From DTU098 sp964498525 (GTDB lineage Bacteria; Bacillota; Desulfotomaculia; Desulfotomaculales; Pelotomaculaceae), in NCBI GenBank assembly GCA_964498525.1, contig CAZCGU010000013.1:1-64000 (forward strand): a DNA stretch of 64,000 bases. The letters run 5' to 3'. The position numbers and the translations under genes are program-made. A model generated the notes under the pieces. It did no database searches. It saw only the letters and a list, made by a program, of their open reading frames with translations, and was not told the DNA's origin. Of the stretch, positions 27,556 to 36,700 are shown piece by piece. Each line of letters opens with the position of its first letter. Position 1 is the first letter of the stretch.

Positions 27556-28656
27556 ATGAACAATCAGATTAAAGTAACCCGTTCCTCATTGCCGGACTTT
27601 GAGGAATATGTGGAAGAAATCAGAGACCTGTGGGAAAGTCGTTGGCTGACCAATATGGGGGTAAAGCACAGGAAGCTGGAGGCCGAACTGATCCGGTATT
27701 TAAAGGCGCCCCATGTGACGCTTTTTGCCAACGGCCACCTGGCCCTGGAGTGCGCCATCGCGGCTTTCAACTTGACAGGCGAGGTCATCACCACCCCCTT
27801 TACCTTTGCCTCCACCACCCACGCCATCGTGCGAAACGGCCTCGAGCCTGTTTTCTGCGATATCAACCCCGTTGACTACACGCTGGATACCGGTAAACTG
27901 GAAAACCTCATTACTGAGCGGACTTCGGCCATCATCCCCGTCCATGTCTACGGCAGGGTGTGCCGGGTAAGGGAAATTGAAGAAATAGCTAAAAGGTACC
28001 GGCTCAAGGTAATCTACGACGCGGCCCACGCCTTTGGGGTTACGGTTGACGGGGTCGGTGTGGCCAATTTCGGGGACGCCGCCATGTTCAGTTTCCATGC
28101 CACCAAGGTCTTTAACACCATAGAGGGGGGCGCGGTAACGTACCCGGACGCCGCCCTTAAAGGAACCCTCAACAATCTTAAGAACTTTGGTATTACAGGG
28201 CCGGAGTCGGTGGAGCAGGTGGGCGGCAACGCCAAGCTGAATGAATTCCAGGCTGCCATGGGGTTGTGCAATCTGCGCCGGGTGGATGAAGAAATAGGCA
28301 GGCGCAAAGTGCTGGCGGAGCGGTACCTGGAACGTTTGGGGGATGTCAGGGGTATTACCCCGGGCGGGCCGCAAAAGGGGGTGCAGAGCAATTATGCCTA
28401 CTTCCCCGTGCTCTTTGACGGCTGCAGGTTGAACCGCGACCAGGTTTTCGAGGCCCTCAGGACGGAGAATATTTACGCCAGGAAATATTTTTATCCGCTT
28501 ACCAGCAGTTTTCAGTGCTATAGGGGCAGGTTTAATCCCGCCGCCACGCCGGTTGCCGGGTCTGTGGCCGAAAGGGTGCTGACCCTGCCGCTCTATGCTG
28601 ATTTGCATCTGTCCCAGGTGGACAGAATCTGCGATATTGTTTTGGGAAAGAGGTGA
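27556..28656 (+). CDS. DegT/DnrJ/EryC1-family sugar aminotransferase
   Basis: 366 residues from ATG 27556, with GGAAGGG 5 bases upstream; ATG 27541 is an alternative. SRWLTNMGVKHRKLE, TPFTFASTTHAIVRNGLEPVFCDI, VYDAAHAFG-type block (IYDAAHAFGV) and SFHATKVFNTIEGGAV with the PLP lysine near 182 are all present. Between RfbB and RfbA this fits a 4-keto-6-deoxyhexose aminotransferase giving a dTDP-4-amino-4,6-dideoxyhexose (VioA/DesI-like) or a 3-amino sugar (FdtB-like). The amino group would be the acceptor for the acyltransferase or ATP-grasp ligases. Confidence 0.9.
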   Translation: MNNQIKVTRSSLPDFEEYVEEIRDLWESRWLTNMGVKHRKLEAELIRYLKAPHVTLFANGHLALECAIAAFNLTGEVITTPFTFASTTHAIVRNGLEPVFCDINPVDYTLDTGKLENLITERTSAIIPVHVYGRVCRVREIEEIAKRYRLKVIYDAAHAFGVTVDGVGVANFGDAAMFSFHATKVFNTIEGGAVTYPDAALKGTLNNLKNFGITGPESVEQVGGNAKLNEFQAAMGLCNLRRVDEEIGRRKVLAERYLERLGDVRGITPGGPQKGVQSNYAYFPVLFDGCRLNRDQVFEALRTENIYARKYFYPLTSSFQCYRGRFNPAATPVAGSVAERVLTLPLYADLHLSQVDRICDIVLGKR

Positions 28657-28662
28657 GCGCAA

Positions 28663-29538
28663 ATAAGAGGGATTATATTGGCGGGGGGCAACGGTACCCG
28701 GTTGTACCCCATAACCAAAGCGGTATCAAAACAGCTCTTGCCCATTTACGATAAGCCTTTGATTTATTACCCGCTTTCCGTGCTGATGCTGGCGGGGATC
28801 CGGGACATCCTGCTCATTTCCACGCCGGATGATACCCCCGCCTTTTGGAAGCTTTTGGGGGACGGTTCCCAGCTGGGGCTGCAGTTGTCCTATATGGTCC
28901 AGGACAAGCCCCGGGGGCTTGCCGACGCCTTTATCCTGGGCGAGGAATTTATAGGGGACGAGCCCGTCTGCCTGATCCTGGGGGACAATATATTTTACGG
29001 CCAGGACCTCACCCGGGTTTTAAAACGGGCCGCAAGTCTGAAAAAGGGCGCCGTTATTTTCGGCTATCCCGTTAAAGACCCCCGGCCCTTCGGGGTGGTG
29101 GAATTCGACCAGGCTCGCAGGGTCATCTCCCTGGAAGAAAAACCCCTGCGCCCCAAATCCCATTACGCTGTCCCCGGGCTATATTTTTACGATCAGCAGG
29201 TGGTTGATATAGCCGGAAGGGTAAGGCCCTCGAGCCGGGGGGAACTGGAAATAACCGCTGTGAACAAGGCCTATCTGGAAAAGGGTGAACTCAGCGTCAT
29301 CCCCCTGGGCAGGGGGATGGCCTGGCTTGATACGGGGACCCCGGAGGGCATGCTGAAAGCGGCGGAATACGTGGAGGCCATTCAGTCCAGGCAGGGCTTT
29401 TACGTTTCCTGCCTGGAGGAAATCGCCTGGCGCAGGGGGTTTATTACCGCAAGCAAGTTGAGGGCGATTGGCGAAACCCTTAAGATGACCGATTACGGGA
29501 AATACATACTCTCCCTGGCCGAGGAGGAGGGGGAATGA
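28663..29538 (+). CDS. rfbA: Glucose-1-phosphate thymidylyltransferase, apparent ATA start
   Basis: About 291 residues. GTRLYPITKAVSKQLLPIYDKP is the nucleotide-binding signature, followed by LGDNIFYGQDL near 105 and WLDTGTPEGML near 220. It makes dTDP-glucose for RfbB. Every family member starts about M-K/R-G-I-I-L-A-G-G, and those codons are here (AGA GGG ATT ATA TTG GCG) directly after the previous stop, but no ATG, GTG or TTG precedes them. The only candidate giving the full N-terminus is ATA 28663, six bases after GAGGTGA. The later TTG 28678 would remove the first strand. Confidence 0.93.
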   Translation: MRGIILAGGNGTRLYPITKAVSKQLLPIYDKPLIYYPLSVLMLAGIRDILLISTPDDTPAFWKLLGDGSQLGLQLSYMVQDKPRGLADAFILGEEFIGDEPVCLILGDNIFYGQDLTRVLKRAASLKKGAVIFGYPVKDPRPFGVVEFDQARRVISLEEKPLRPKSHYAVPGLYFYDQQVVDIAGRVRPSSRGELEITAVNKAYLEKGELSVIPLGRGMAWLDTGTPEGMLKAAEYVEAIQSRQGFYVSCLEEIAWRRGFITASKLRAIGETLKMTDYGKYILSLAEEEGE

Positions 29539-30512
29539 AAGAACTTATCAGTGTAATCGTACCGGTATACAAGGTTGGAGCATATCTCAATAAATGTGTT
29601 GATTCCGTCCTGGGGCAAAGTTACGGCAATTTTGAGCTAATCTTGATCGACGACGGTTCCCCCGACCGCTGCGGGGAAATTTGCGATGAATATGCCGCAA
29701 GGGACAGCAGGGTCAGGGTGATCCACAAGGAAAACGGCGGCCTGTCAGCGGCCCGGAATTCAGGTATCGAAATCGCCCGGGGCGACTATTTAACTTTTCT
29801 GGACAGCGACGACTGGATCCATGGGCTGTACCTGGAGAGATTGCGCGATTTGCTCTTTACGGCATCAGCGGACATAGCAGCGGGCAATTTCATTTGTACG
29901 GCAGGGGAGGACAGGGAAGTCGGCTTAACCAACCCAAAGGTAGAGGTGTTTTCCAATTTGGAAGCACTGGAGCAGCTCACCGGCAGGTTGTATGTCCAGA
30001 TGGTTATAGCTTGTGCAAAGCTGTATAAAAGGGACTTGTTTACAGGGATCCGGTTCCCCCCCGGGAAATTTCACGAGGACGAGTTCACCACCCACAAATT
30101 ATTGTATAAGGCCGCTAAAATTGTGGTCACTTCGGAGCAGCTCCTTTATTACCGGCAGCGCGAAGACAGCATTATGGGCGGGAAATTAAATATCAAGAAA
30201 AGATCCCACGTTGCCCAGGCCTTCAGGGAAAGGGCGGAATTTTTCAATGAAATCGGCCTGAAAGAAGCCGGGGACAAAACGTACAAAAACACCTTTTATT
30301 TTTATAAAGAGGTCCTCGAAAACAAGGAAGACTTTAAGAGCCTGGGCAATAGGGCAGAGGTGCTGGAACAGTTCCGCAGTTTGCGACCCGTGCTTAGAAA
30401 AGGCCGGCATAATTTCAAATTCAAGGTGGGTTATGAGTTATATTACCTTGTACCGGGTTTAATGAATATAGTTTACAAATTTTATGATAGGGTATCCCGG
30501 AGAAAATGTTAA
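29535..30512 (+). CDS. GT2-family glycosyltransferase
   Basis: 325 residues, ATGA overlap with rfbA. VIVPVYKVGAYLNKCVDSVLGQSYGNFELILIDDGSPDRC at the N-terminus and FLDSDDWIHG near 91 give a standard GT-A domain of about 220 residues with a family-typical C-terminal helical tail. Stop overlaps the next start by 7 bases. It is probably one of three consecutive GT2 enzymes assembling the second repeat unit. Confidence 0.92.
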   Translation: MKELISVIVPVYKVGAYLNKCVDSVLGQSYGNFELILIDDGSPDRCGEICDEYAARDSRVRVIHKENGGLSAARNSGIEIARGDYLTFLDSDDWIHGLYLERLRDLLFTASADIAAGNFICTAGEDREVGLTNPKVEVFSNLEALEQLTGRLYVQMVIACAKLYKRDLFTGIRFPPGKFHEDEFTTHKLLYKAAKIVVTSEQLLYYRQREDSIMGGKLNIKKRSHVAQAFRERAEFFNEIGLKEAGDKTYKNTFYFYKEVLENKEDFKSLGNRAEVLEQFRSLRPVLRKGRHNFKFKVGYELYYLVPGLMNIVYKFYDRVSRRKC

Positions 30513-31492
30513 TTTCAGTGATAATACCCGTGTATAAAACCGGGCGGTATTTAAAAAGATGTATCGAATCTGTGCAGGCTCAGACCCACAGGGACCTGGA
30601 AATCATTTTAATCAATGACGGTTCGCCGGATAACAGCCTTGAGATCTGCTGTTATTATGCGGCAAAGGACCGGCGGATTAAGATTGTCAATAAGGAAAAT
30701 GGCGGGGTGTCTTCGGCGCGAAATGCCGGCATTGATCTGGCGTCAGGTGAATATATAGGTTTTGTGGATTCGGATGATTATATTGAACCGGATATGTTTG
30801 AGCTGCTTGTGCAGCTCATTACCGGACACGGGGCGGATATATCCATATGCGGCTTTTATGAGGAGCGCGACGGGGTGACGTATGGGGAGTCGGAAGAAAC
30901 CGGGGATGTTCTGGTTCTGGACCGGGACAGGGCCCTGGAATTGATGTTTTCCTACCGCTACTACCGGGGTTATTTATGGAATAAACTATTTAAGTCTTCG
31001 TTGTTTAAGGAAAGTAAGATTCGCCTGGACGAAACTGTAACGCTCTGTGAGGATTTGCTATGTGTCTGCCGCTGTATATTGGAATCAAAGAAGGTCGTCT
31101 ATTCGGATGCGCCCAAATATCATTACAACATGCATAATCAATGTTACACCCTGGTCCCGTTTCCCCAAAGTAAAATGACGGTATTTAATGCCTTCAGCCA
31201 AATAGAAAAAATGATAGCGGGTACAAGCAGGAATACTTTTGACGCCTTTTACGGGCTCTTTGTGGGGATAAATGTATCCCTTTTTGCCCTGGGTGCGGGG
31301 GGGCTGAACAGGGAGCAGGCAAATTTGATGAGAACAAACATCAGGAACCATTTGGCAACCTGTTTACGGGGGAAGGCGCCCTTGAACATAAAAATAAACA
31401 GTGTTCTAATTGGCTTTAACCCGGCACTGTATTATTTTATCTGGTCGGGCGTAAGAAGATTGCGGACAAAGATGAAGGCTGCGAAGCAATGA
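30506..31492 (+). CDS. GT2-family glycosyltransferase
   Basis: 328 residues. IIPVYKTGRYLKRCIESVQAQTHRDLEIILINDGSPDNS and GFVDSDDYIEPDMFE near 88-100. It is similar in plan to the neighbour at 29535 and translationally coupled to it. The last codons (MKAAKQ) lie in a 20-base tandem repeat that continues past the stop, so the C-terminus may have been altered by that repeat. Confidence 0.92.
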   Translation: MLISVIIPVYKTGRYLKRCIESVQAQTHRDLEIILINDGSPDNSLEICCYYAAKDRRIKIVNKENGGVSSARNAGIDLASGEYIGFVDSDDYIEPDMFELLVQLITGHGADISICGFYEERDGVTYGESEETGDVLVLDRDRALELMFSYRYYRGYLWNKLFKSSLFKESKIRLDETVTLCEDLLCVCRCILESKKVVYSDAPKYHYNMHNQCYTLVPFPQSKMTVFNAFSQIEKMIAGTSRNTFDAFYGLFVGINVSLFALGAGGLNREQANLMRTNIRNHLATCLRGKAPLNIKINSVLIGFNPALYYFIWSGVRRLRTKMKAAKQ

Positions 31493-31537
31493 TGAAGGCT
31501 CCGAAGCATGACGTAAGTTGCGAAGCAATAATGAAGG
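31471..31537 (+). repeat. 20-base tandem repeat across the GT2 stop codon
   Basis: GATGAAGGCTGCGAAGCAAT (31471-31490) is repeated at 31491-31510 and, more loosely, 31511-31530. The last unit also contains the GAAGGGA ribosome binding site of the next gene. Confidence 0.85.
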
Positions 31538-31544
31538 GACGAAA

Positions 31545-32693
31545 ATGAAAGCAGGAATAGTGTTGTTGCGCTCGAATCCCGTTGACCCGGATCCAAGGGT
31601 GGAAAAAGAGGTTAACAGCCTTATGGGCGCCGGGTACGGCGTGGAAATCCTGGCCTGGGACAGGGGCGGCAAATACCGGACGAGCGATTCTTACCTGCGT
31701 CTGGAGGCAGGGAAGGCCAAAATCCACAGGTTTGGTATTCCCGCCGAATTTGACGGGGGAATAAAAAATAACTTAATCCCGCTGATTAAGTTTCAATACG
31801 GCATATACAGCTGGCTCAGCCAATACAGGCACACCTATGACATTATTCACGCCTGCGATTTTGACACGGCCTTTATAGCTTCCCATGCGGCCGGGAGGTT
31901 TAAAAAAAGGCTTGTTTACGATATTTTCGATTACTACGTGGACGCTTTTAACGTCCCCGGTTTTCTTAAAAAAACCATCGAGAAGAGGGACCATAGAATA
32001 ATAAACGCCGCGGACGGGGTTATCATTTGTACAAATAAGCGAAAAGAGCAGATTAAAGGGACCACCCCCCGGCGCCTGATTGTAATTAAAAATGTGCCGG
32101 CGGGCCCGGAGGATTTAAAGGAAATAAAAAAACTGGCCCTGGACGGGGCAAAAATTAAAATAGCCTACGTGGGAGTTTTAATAGAGGGAAGATTTATCCG
32201 GGAAATAGCGGAGATGGTAATGGACAACCCGGCTTACGAGTTCCATGTGGGCGGTTTCGGCAAACTGGAGAGTTATCTTAAGGAAATGTCCGGAAAATAC
32301 AATAACATTATTTTTTACGGCAGGTTGAGTTATAAGGAAACCTTAAGGCTGGAGTACAGCTGTGATCTTGTGGCAGCTATCTATGATCCGGCGGTTCCCA
32401 ACCACTATTATGCCGCCCCTAATAAGTTTTACGAAGCCCTGATGCTGGGCAAACCGCTTATTATGGCCAGAAATACCGGGATGAGCGAAGTTGTGCGGGA
32501 GGAAGGCATCGGTGTGGTGATCGACTTTGATAAAAGCAGTTTTTCGCAAGCCCTGGCGCTCCTGGCGGAAAAGAAGGGGGATTGGCCGGCAATGGGCGTA
32601 AAAATGAAGAAGATCTACAAGGATCGCTATTCCTGGGGGAAAATGGAAAAGAGGTTATTAGATTTCTACCGGGAAATATCAGCCGGGCAGTGA
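31545..32693 (+). CDS. GT4-like glycosyltransferase
   Basis: 382 residues from ATG 31545 (GAAGGGA 7 bases upstream). LLRSNPVDPDPRVEKEVNSL is the usual N-terminal motif of glycosyltransferases that act on lipid-linked acceptors. YDIIHACDFDTAFIA near 105 and VYDIFDYYVDAF near 130 follow. The C-terminal domain has NHYYAAPNKFYEALMLGKPLIMA near 290-312, a shortened E-x7-E region. No polymerase follows; the 264 bases after the stop contain only loosely repeated GGGACAATG-type words. Confidence 0.87.
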   Translation: MKAGIVLLRSNPVDPDPRVEKEVNSLMGAGYGVEILAWDRGGKYRTSDSYLRLEAGKAKIHRFGIPAEFDGGIKNNLIPLIKFQYGIYSWLSQYRHTYDIIHACDFDTAFIASHAAGRFKKRLVYDIFDYYVDAFNVPGFLKKTIEKRDHRIINAADGVIICTNKRKEQIKGTTPRRLIVIKNVPAGPEDLKEIKKLALDGAKIKIAYVGVLIEGRFIREIAEMVMDNPAYEFHVGGFGKLESYLKEMSGKYNNIIFYGRLSYKETLRLEYSCDLVAAIYDPAVPNHYYAAPNKFYEALMLGKPLIMARNTGMSEVVREEGIGVVIDFDKSSFSQALALLAEKKGDWPAMGVKMKKIYKDRYSWGKMEKRLLDFYREISAGQ

Positions 32694-32957
32694 AGGAGCT
32701 GCCGGAAATGCGGTAAGCCATGGATAATTAGATAGATGCCGCATGATTGCAATCATCGCAGGGACAGGGGACAATGAATGGGATATAATTACAATTGCAG
32801 GGACAATGTATGAGATATAATAACGATCATCCCAGGGACTACAGGATGAATGCGTGGAGGGTACTGCAGGCTAAAGATAAAAGATGACATGATGGGTACC
32901 AGGTCAATTATCGCCGCGTCTGTCTTTGGAAAGGAATAGGTGAAAGGTAAGAATGCC

Positions 32958-34025
32958 ATGCCCAAAATATCAGTAATCGTGCCTGTATATAACACCGGGG
33001 ATTTGGTGAAGGCATGCCTTGAGTCAATTTTTGAACAGTCCTTCCGGGATTTTGAGCTCATTATTGTCAATGACGGGAGCACCGACGCCAGCGGGGAAAT
33101 TGTTAAAAATACCATTGAGGGAAGGACTGGCTGTAAATATTTCCACCAAAAGAACAGCGGTCCCGGTGTCGCCAGAAACCGTGGCCTTGCCGCTGCGGAG
33201 GGCGAGTATATTGCCTTCGTTGATTCGGATGACCGGGTAGAAAAGGATTACCTGGAAACGCTTCTTAGCGGGGCGGAGAAGTACGGGGCGGATATAGTGC
33301 AGTGCGGTTACAGCCGCGTACGTGATGGCGAAATTGTTTCACAAGTTTTATTTGAGGATAGCTGCGCAGTTTTTACTGATGAGAAGGACCTGCTGAATTT
33401 TTACCATAAGACCTTTGTTGAAAACAAATACGGGCATTTATTATGGAACAAACTGTATAGAAGGAGTTTAATTGAGGGGCTTTCCTTGAAATTTGCGGAT
33501 AACCGTGAGGTCTATGGGGAAGATGTGCTGTTCAACACGCACGCGCTTTTATTCGCGGAGAAGGTGGTGGGGATTGCCGCCGCTCCATATAATTACTGGC
33601 TCAGGGAAGGTTCGGTGTCCCAGGGCTATAAGCCTGCGCTGGAGAAGAGATTGGCGGAACTGATGAGGAGAATTGAACCGGTGGCCCAGTCCAGGCTGTC
33701 CGGCCTTTATCCTGAATTTATGGCCTTGATGCAGTACGAAACAATCAATGTTATCGCAGCCAATTCCTATAATTTAGCAAAAAGCCCGGCAAACGTACGT
33801 TCCACCTTGAGCGAATATGACGAAGCCGGTGGAAGAATCGCCGAAAGGTTGAAATATCTCAATGGGGCCAGAAGGAAACTAGACGCTAAAAAGAGGGAAA
33901 TGGACCTGTTTTATCTCCTTCTGGGCGCCGCCGTGGGGATAGGTGGTATATTTTTACCGGGGTTTCTTTACTGGCTGAAACTTTATATTGTGGAAAAGCG
34001 GAATTTGTCAAATTCCCGGATTTAG
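32958..34025 (+). CDS. GT2-family glycosyltransferase
   Basis: 355 residues from ATG 32958. ISVIVPVYNTGDLVKACLESIFEQSFRDFELIIVNDGSTDAS and FVDSDDRVEKDYLE near 85-98 show a standard GT-A domain; the last 40 residues contain a hydrophobic segment (LLGAAVGIGGIFLPGFLYWL). It is the last glycosyltransferase of the locus. Confidence 0.9.
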   Translation: MPKISVIVPVYNTGDLVKACLESIFEQSFRDFELIIVNDGSTDASGEIVKNTIEGRTGCKYFHQKNSGPGVARNRGLAAAEGEYIAFVDSDDRVEKDYLETLLSGAEKYGADIVQCGYSRVRDGEIVSQVLFEDSCAVFTDEKDLLNFYHKTFVENKYGHLLWNKLYRRSLIEGLSLKFADNREVYGEDVLFNTHALLFAEKVVGIAAAPYNYWLREGSVSQGYKPALEKRLAELMRRIEPVAQSRLSGLYPEFMALMQYETINVIAANSYNLAKSPANVRSTLSEYDEAGGRIAERLKYLNGARRKLDAKKREMDLFYLLLGAAVGIGGIFLPGFLYWLKLYIVEKRNLSNSRI

Positions 34026-34149
34026 CTTAAGTCTTAGGGAAACTGTTCTGGAAGCCATTAAGTCCCCTGGCCTGAGGATTGTTGCTCCTGCGGGCCGGGC
34101 GCAGGTCCGCGCTTAAAAGGGATAAATAACAGCTTGCGGGGAGGGTTAT

Positions 34150-34635
34150 ATGGCAGAAAACCATAAATTTAAACTGGCCTTGTCCTGGCTCGCCGTCCTG
34201 CTCTTCATGCTGGTCATATATTTTCTTTCGGCCCAACCCGCCGGTGTTTCCAATACCTACAGCAAGGGCATCATAGCCTTTCTGGTTGAAAACACTTTGA
34301 AGCTGGCCGGGAAGGCCGTTGCGGAACAGGACATGCTGAGGTTGGTTTATAAGATAAACTCGGCTGCCCGGGAGTACATGCACGGGGTGGTTTTTTTTGT
34401 GCTGGGGATGCTGGTCCACAATGCCATGCGGCAGAGTGGCGCCAGGGGGGTAAAAGCCGTGGCCGCTACCCTGGCTGTATGTATGCTTTTCGGGATAACC
34501 GATGAAATTCACCAGATCTTCGTTCCAGGGAGGGCTTTTGAGGTCAGCGACCTGGTGATGGACACGGCCGGCAGCGCCCTGGGAATTGGCGTAATCCGGG
34601 TGCTGTGCCGCAGGAAAAAGGGACCGCCGGTTTAG
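34150..34635 (+). CDS. VanZ-like membrane protein
   Basis: 161 residues with about four membrane segments: LSWLAVLLFMLVIYFLSAQP, HGVVFFVLGMLVHN, VAATLAVCMLFGI, and a weak last one. SAQP near 27, the membrane His, TDEIHQIFVPGR near 117-128 and D-x-x-D-x-x-G match the VanZ family. VanZ gives low-level teicoplanin resistance in enterococci; relatives are widespread near surface-glycan genes and their role is unknown. It closes the polysaccharide region. Confidence 0.85.
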   Translation: MAENHKFKLALSWLAVLLFMLVIYFLSAQPAGVSNTYSKGIIAFLVENTLKLAGKAVAEQDMLRLVYKINSAAREYMHGVVFFVLGMLVHNAMRQSGARGVKAVAATLAVCMLFGITDEIHQIFVPGRAFEVSDLVMDTAGSALGIGVIRVLCRRKKGPPV

Positions 34636-34981
34636 GAGCGTGTTATCCATGTGGCGCGTTTTGGTGAGTGTGAAATTCTGAGAAATTCAAACCTATCAAG
34701 AGTAAAACTCTAGTTAGTAGAGGGAGGGAAAGGGGATAATAATATTTATTAATAAGTATTGATTATCGGTGCAATCGCAAACAAGTATTTCAAATTCTTC
34801 GCTTAACGTTGTAAGATAAGAACAAGGCAAGGGATAGTGAAAAAAATATCTTACAAACCTGAGAATGTTGCGTTAATAGTTAAGTGTAAAGCTAAAGTCC
34901 AAATTCAGGTTCAAGTCTTTATTATTATTTGATGAGTTTGTTACAAGTTTCAATATTATAGCCCCTCTTAAATCTCCTTTT
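34636..34981. other. AT-rich gene-free stretch, possible structured RNA
   Basis: No coding frame. It is AT-rich compared with both flanks. TTGTAAGATA at 34809-34818 pairs perfectly with TATCTTACAA at 34847-34856, and the stretch ends at an intrinsic-type terminator. A small RNA is possible but nothing identifies a known family. Confidence 0.3.
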
Positions 34982-35010
34982 TAAGCTGGTCCCAACAGCT
35001 TATTTTTTTT
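34982..35010 (+). terminator. Intrinsic terminator
   Basis: TAAGCTG (34982-34988), 7-base loop, CAGCTTA (34996-35002), then eight T. It could end the polysaccharide transcript or a small RNA from 34.7-35.0 kb. Confidence 0.65.
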
Positions 35011-35203
35011 GTTTTTTTCCCCGTCCGGCGGGTGGATGCCCGGGAATAATGTAAGATTAATTTTTAAGTAGGAGAATAGGGGTTTTAAACAGAAAAGAGA
35101 CCTCAAATGGTTCCCGGCAAGGGGAGACCACCCGGCCCGGGGGGGACCCTTGCCTGGAAAACCCGGGAAAAGTATAATGGTAAAAAACGGGGGTGATTGC
35201 CAG

Positions 35204-36043
35204 GTGGAGGTCTTGTACCAGGGCAGTTATTTTAATTCGGTGAAAAAGGTTCAAGACAGTGAACTTCTGTCTGAAACGGTTTTTCTGAGCACAGAGCTGG
35301 AAGCGGTGGGAACGCTACTGGTTGATTTAAAGAGTTATTGCATTAAGGAAGCGGGCTGGGAAATTCATCGCGCCGGGGACCCGGAATTGCTGGGCCGGGG
35401 CGTCCTGCCGGAATTAAAGGGGGTCGAGGCCTATTTTAGTGTCGGCAGGGAATTAAACCGCGCTACTGCCGGGATTGGCGGCGGATTGGTGAAAGAACTC
35501 CTCACCGAGTGTGTCCGGGGAATCATTCAGGCGGAAACCTATGTTACCGGGGACAGGGGTTTCCCCTCCGAGGATGATTACGAGTTATGCTGGAAACAGG
35601 AGCATGTGGATTGCTGCCGCTACTACAAGCGGGAAAATATGGGCAACAACCCATGGTTTGCCCATATCGGCGACCACAGGAGGGATAAAAACCTTTTTAA
35701 CAGGTATAAGGCTGCGGCGGTATACCGCAGGACGGACGGGTCCCTTTTAGCGACGGGCACTTTCAGTGACAGTTTTCATGAACTGAACGTGCAGTTGTCC
35801 TTTGACAGGGACAGGGTGACTTCCTGTAAAGCGGCTTTTCTAAGAGCGCCGGGTCCGGTTTGTGCGGAAAGCTCGGGGCTTCTTGGGCCGTTCACGGGAA
35901 AAAGCATTGGGGAACTGAGTAAAAAAGAGGTGGCCAAAATAATCGGTGGTCCCAACGGCTGCATTCACCTGGTGGATATCATTTGCGACACCCTGACCGC
36001 AGCCGGCGCTGCTGTAAGCGCAGGCGCCGCCGGAACAGCCTGA
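35204..36043 (+). CDS. DUF2889-domain protein
   Basis: About 279 residues from GTG 35204, which has GGGGGTGA 7 bases upstream; ATG 35177 in the same frame lacks a good site. The protein has no signal peptide and no membrane segment. Conserved features are a central DRDRVTSCKAAFLRAPGPVC-like region and GGPNGCIHLVDIICDTLTA near the C-terminus, matching DUF2889 (GCxHL). No function is known for the family. It is monocistronic by position: the nearest downstream genes have their own promoter. Confidence 0.7.
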   Translation: MEVLYQGSYFNSVKKVQDSELLSETVFLSTELEAVGTLLVDLKSYCIKEAGWEIHRAGDPELLGRGVLPELKGVEAYFSVGRELNRATAGIGGGLVKELLTECVRGIIQAETYVTGDRGFPSEDDYELCWKQEHVDCCRYYKRENMGNNPWFAHIGDHRRDKNLFNRYKAAAVYRRTDGSLLATGTFSDSFHELNVQLSFDRDRVTSCKAAFLRAPGPVCAESSGLLGPFTGKSIGELSKKEVAKIIGGPNGCIHLVDIICDTLTAAGAAVSAGAAGTA

Positions 36044-36161
36044 ACACCGGAATCGCCGGGATCCCCCTATGAAGGACCGGGTTGACGGGGGCGCCCAAAG
36101 TATGAGGGTTATCTAAGCAATCTTTCGACATTTATTTTTCCATTTATTTATTATTCTGGGG

Positions 36162-36190
36162 TTGACTTACCGTTACCAGTTTGCTAATAT
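36162..36190 (+). promoter_or_regulatory. Sigma-A-type promoter for the DUF1659 operon
   Basis: TTGACT at 36162-36167, exactly 17 bases, TAATAT at 36185-36190, about 160 bases before the DUF1659 start. The 36044-36348 gap contains no gene. The untranslated leader includes a short inverted repeat around GGCCTGTCCACCGGACAGGC (about 36288-36307). Confidence 0.65.
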
Positions 36191-36348
36191 ACCAATAGAA
36201 CAAATGTTTGGGGCAGGCAAATGGCAATCATTTTACTGCCCCAAAATTTTTGCCTTTGCCTCCCCGGACCCGTTCCAAAGGGGTTGTAGGCCTGTCCACC
36301 GGACAGGCAGTCCCCGGGAAAGAACTTCAGCGGGAAGGAGGTGAATTA

Positions 36349-36573
36349 ATGGCCGTAAGCAAAGTACCCGTCGGTTCCGTTTTAAAATTGGAGCTGCAGG
36401 ACGGTGTTGATGGCAAAGGCAACCCGGTTTACCGGAACAAAAGCCTTAATAACGTCAAGCCCACCGCGTCCGACCAAAATCTTTTCGATGTAGCTGAGAG
36501 CCTGGCAGCTTTACAGGAGTTACCCCTGAACAACATTTTACGGGTCGACAACGCCCACCTTGCGGAAGACTAA
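36349..36573 (+). CDS. DUF1659 family small protein
   Basis: 74 residues, ATG 36349 with AAGGAGGTGA 5 bases upstream, one of the strongest ribosome binding sites in the window. VPVGSVLKLELQDGVDGKGNPVYRNKSLNNVKPTASDQ is typical of DUF1659. The family is of unknown function and usually sits beside DUF2922 and YvrJ genes in Bacilli and Clostridia, as here. The strong site suggests high expression. Confidence 0.85.
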   Translation: MAVSKVPVGSVLKLELQDGVDGKGNPVYRNKSLNNVKPTASDQNLFDVAESLAALQELPLNNILRVDNAHLAED

Positions 36574-36700
36574 ACACTATTCCGAAGACCGTTTTATTAG
36601 TTAATACGGGTTTGCAGGAAAATATTTAACATGAAAATGCAGGAAGGAAATGTCAGGCGGGAGGTGCCTGGCTGAATATTAAGGGAAAGGAGGAATTTTA

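Noticed and set aside
27700..28662. A 320-codon minus-strand frame opposite the aminotransferase
   Set aside because: Third-position GC shadow; the plus strand carries a complete DegT family enzyme.
28678..29538. TTG 28678 as the start of rfbA
   Set aside because: It would remove the conserved first strand and leaves the well-placed GAGGTGA site 21 bases away.
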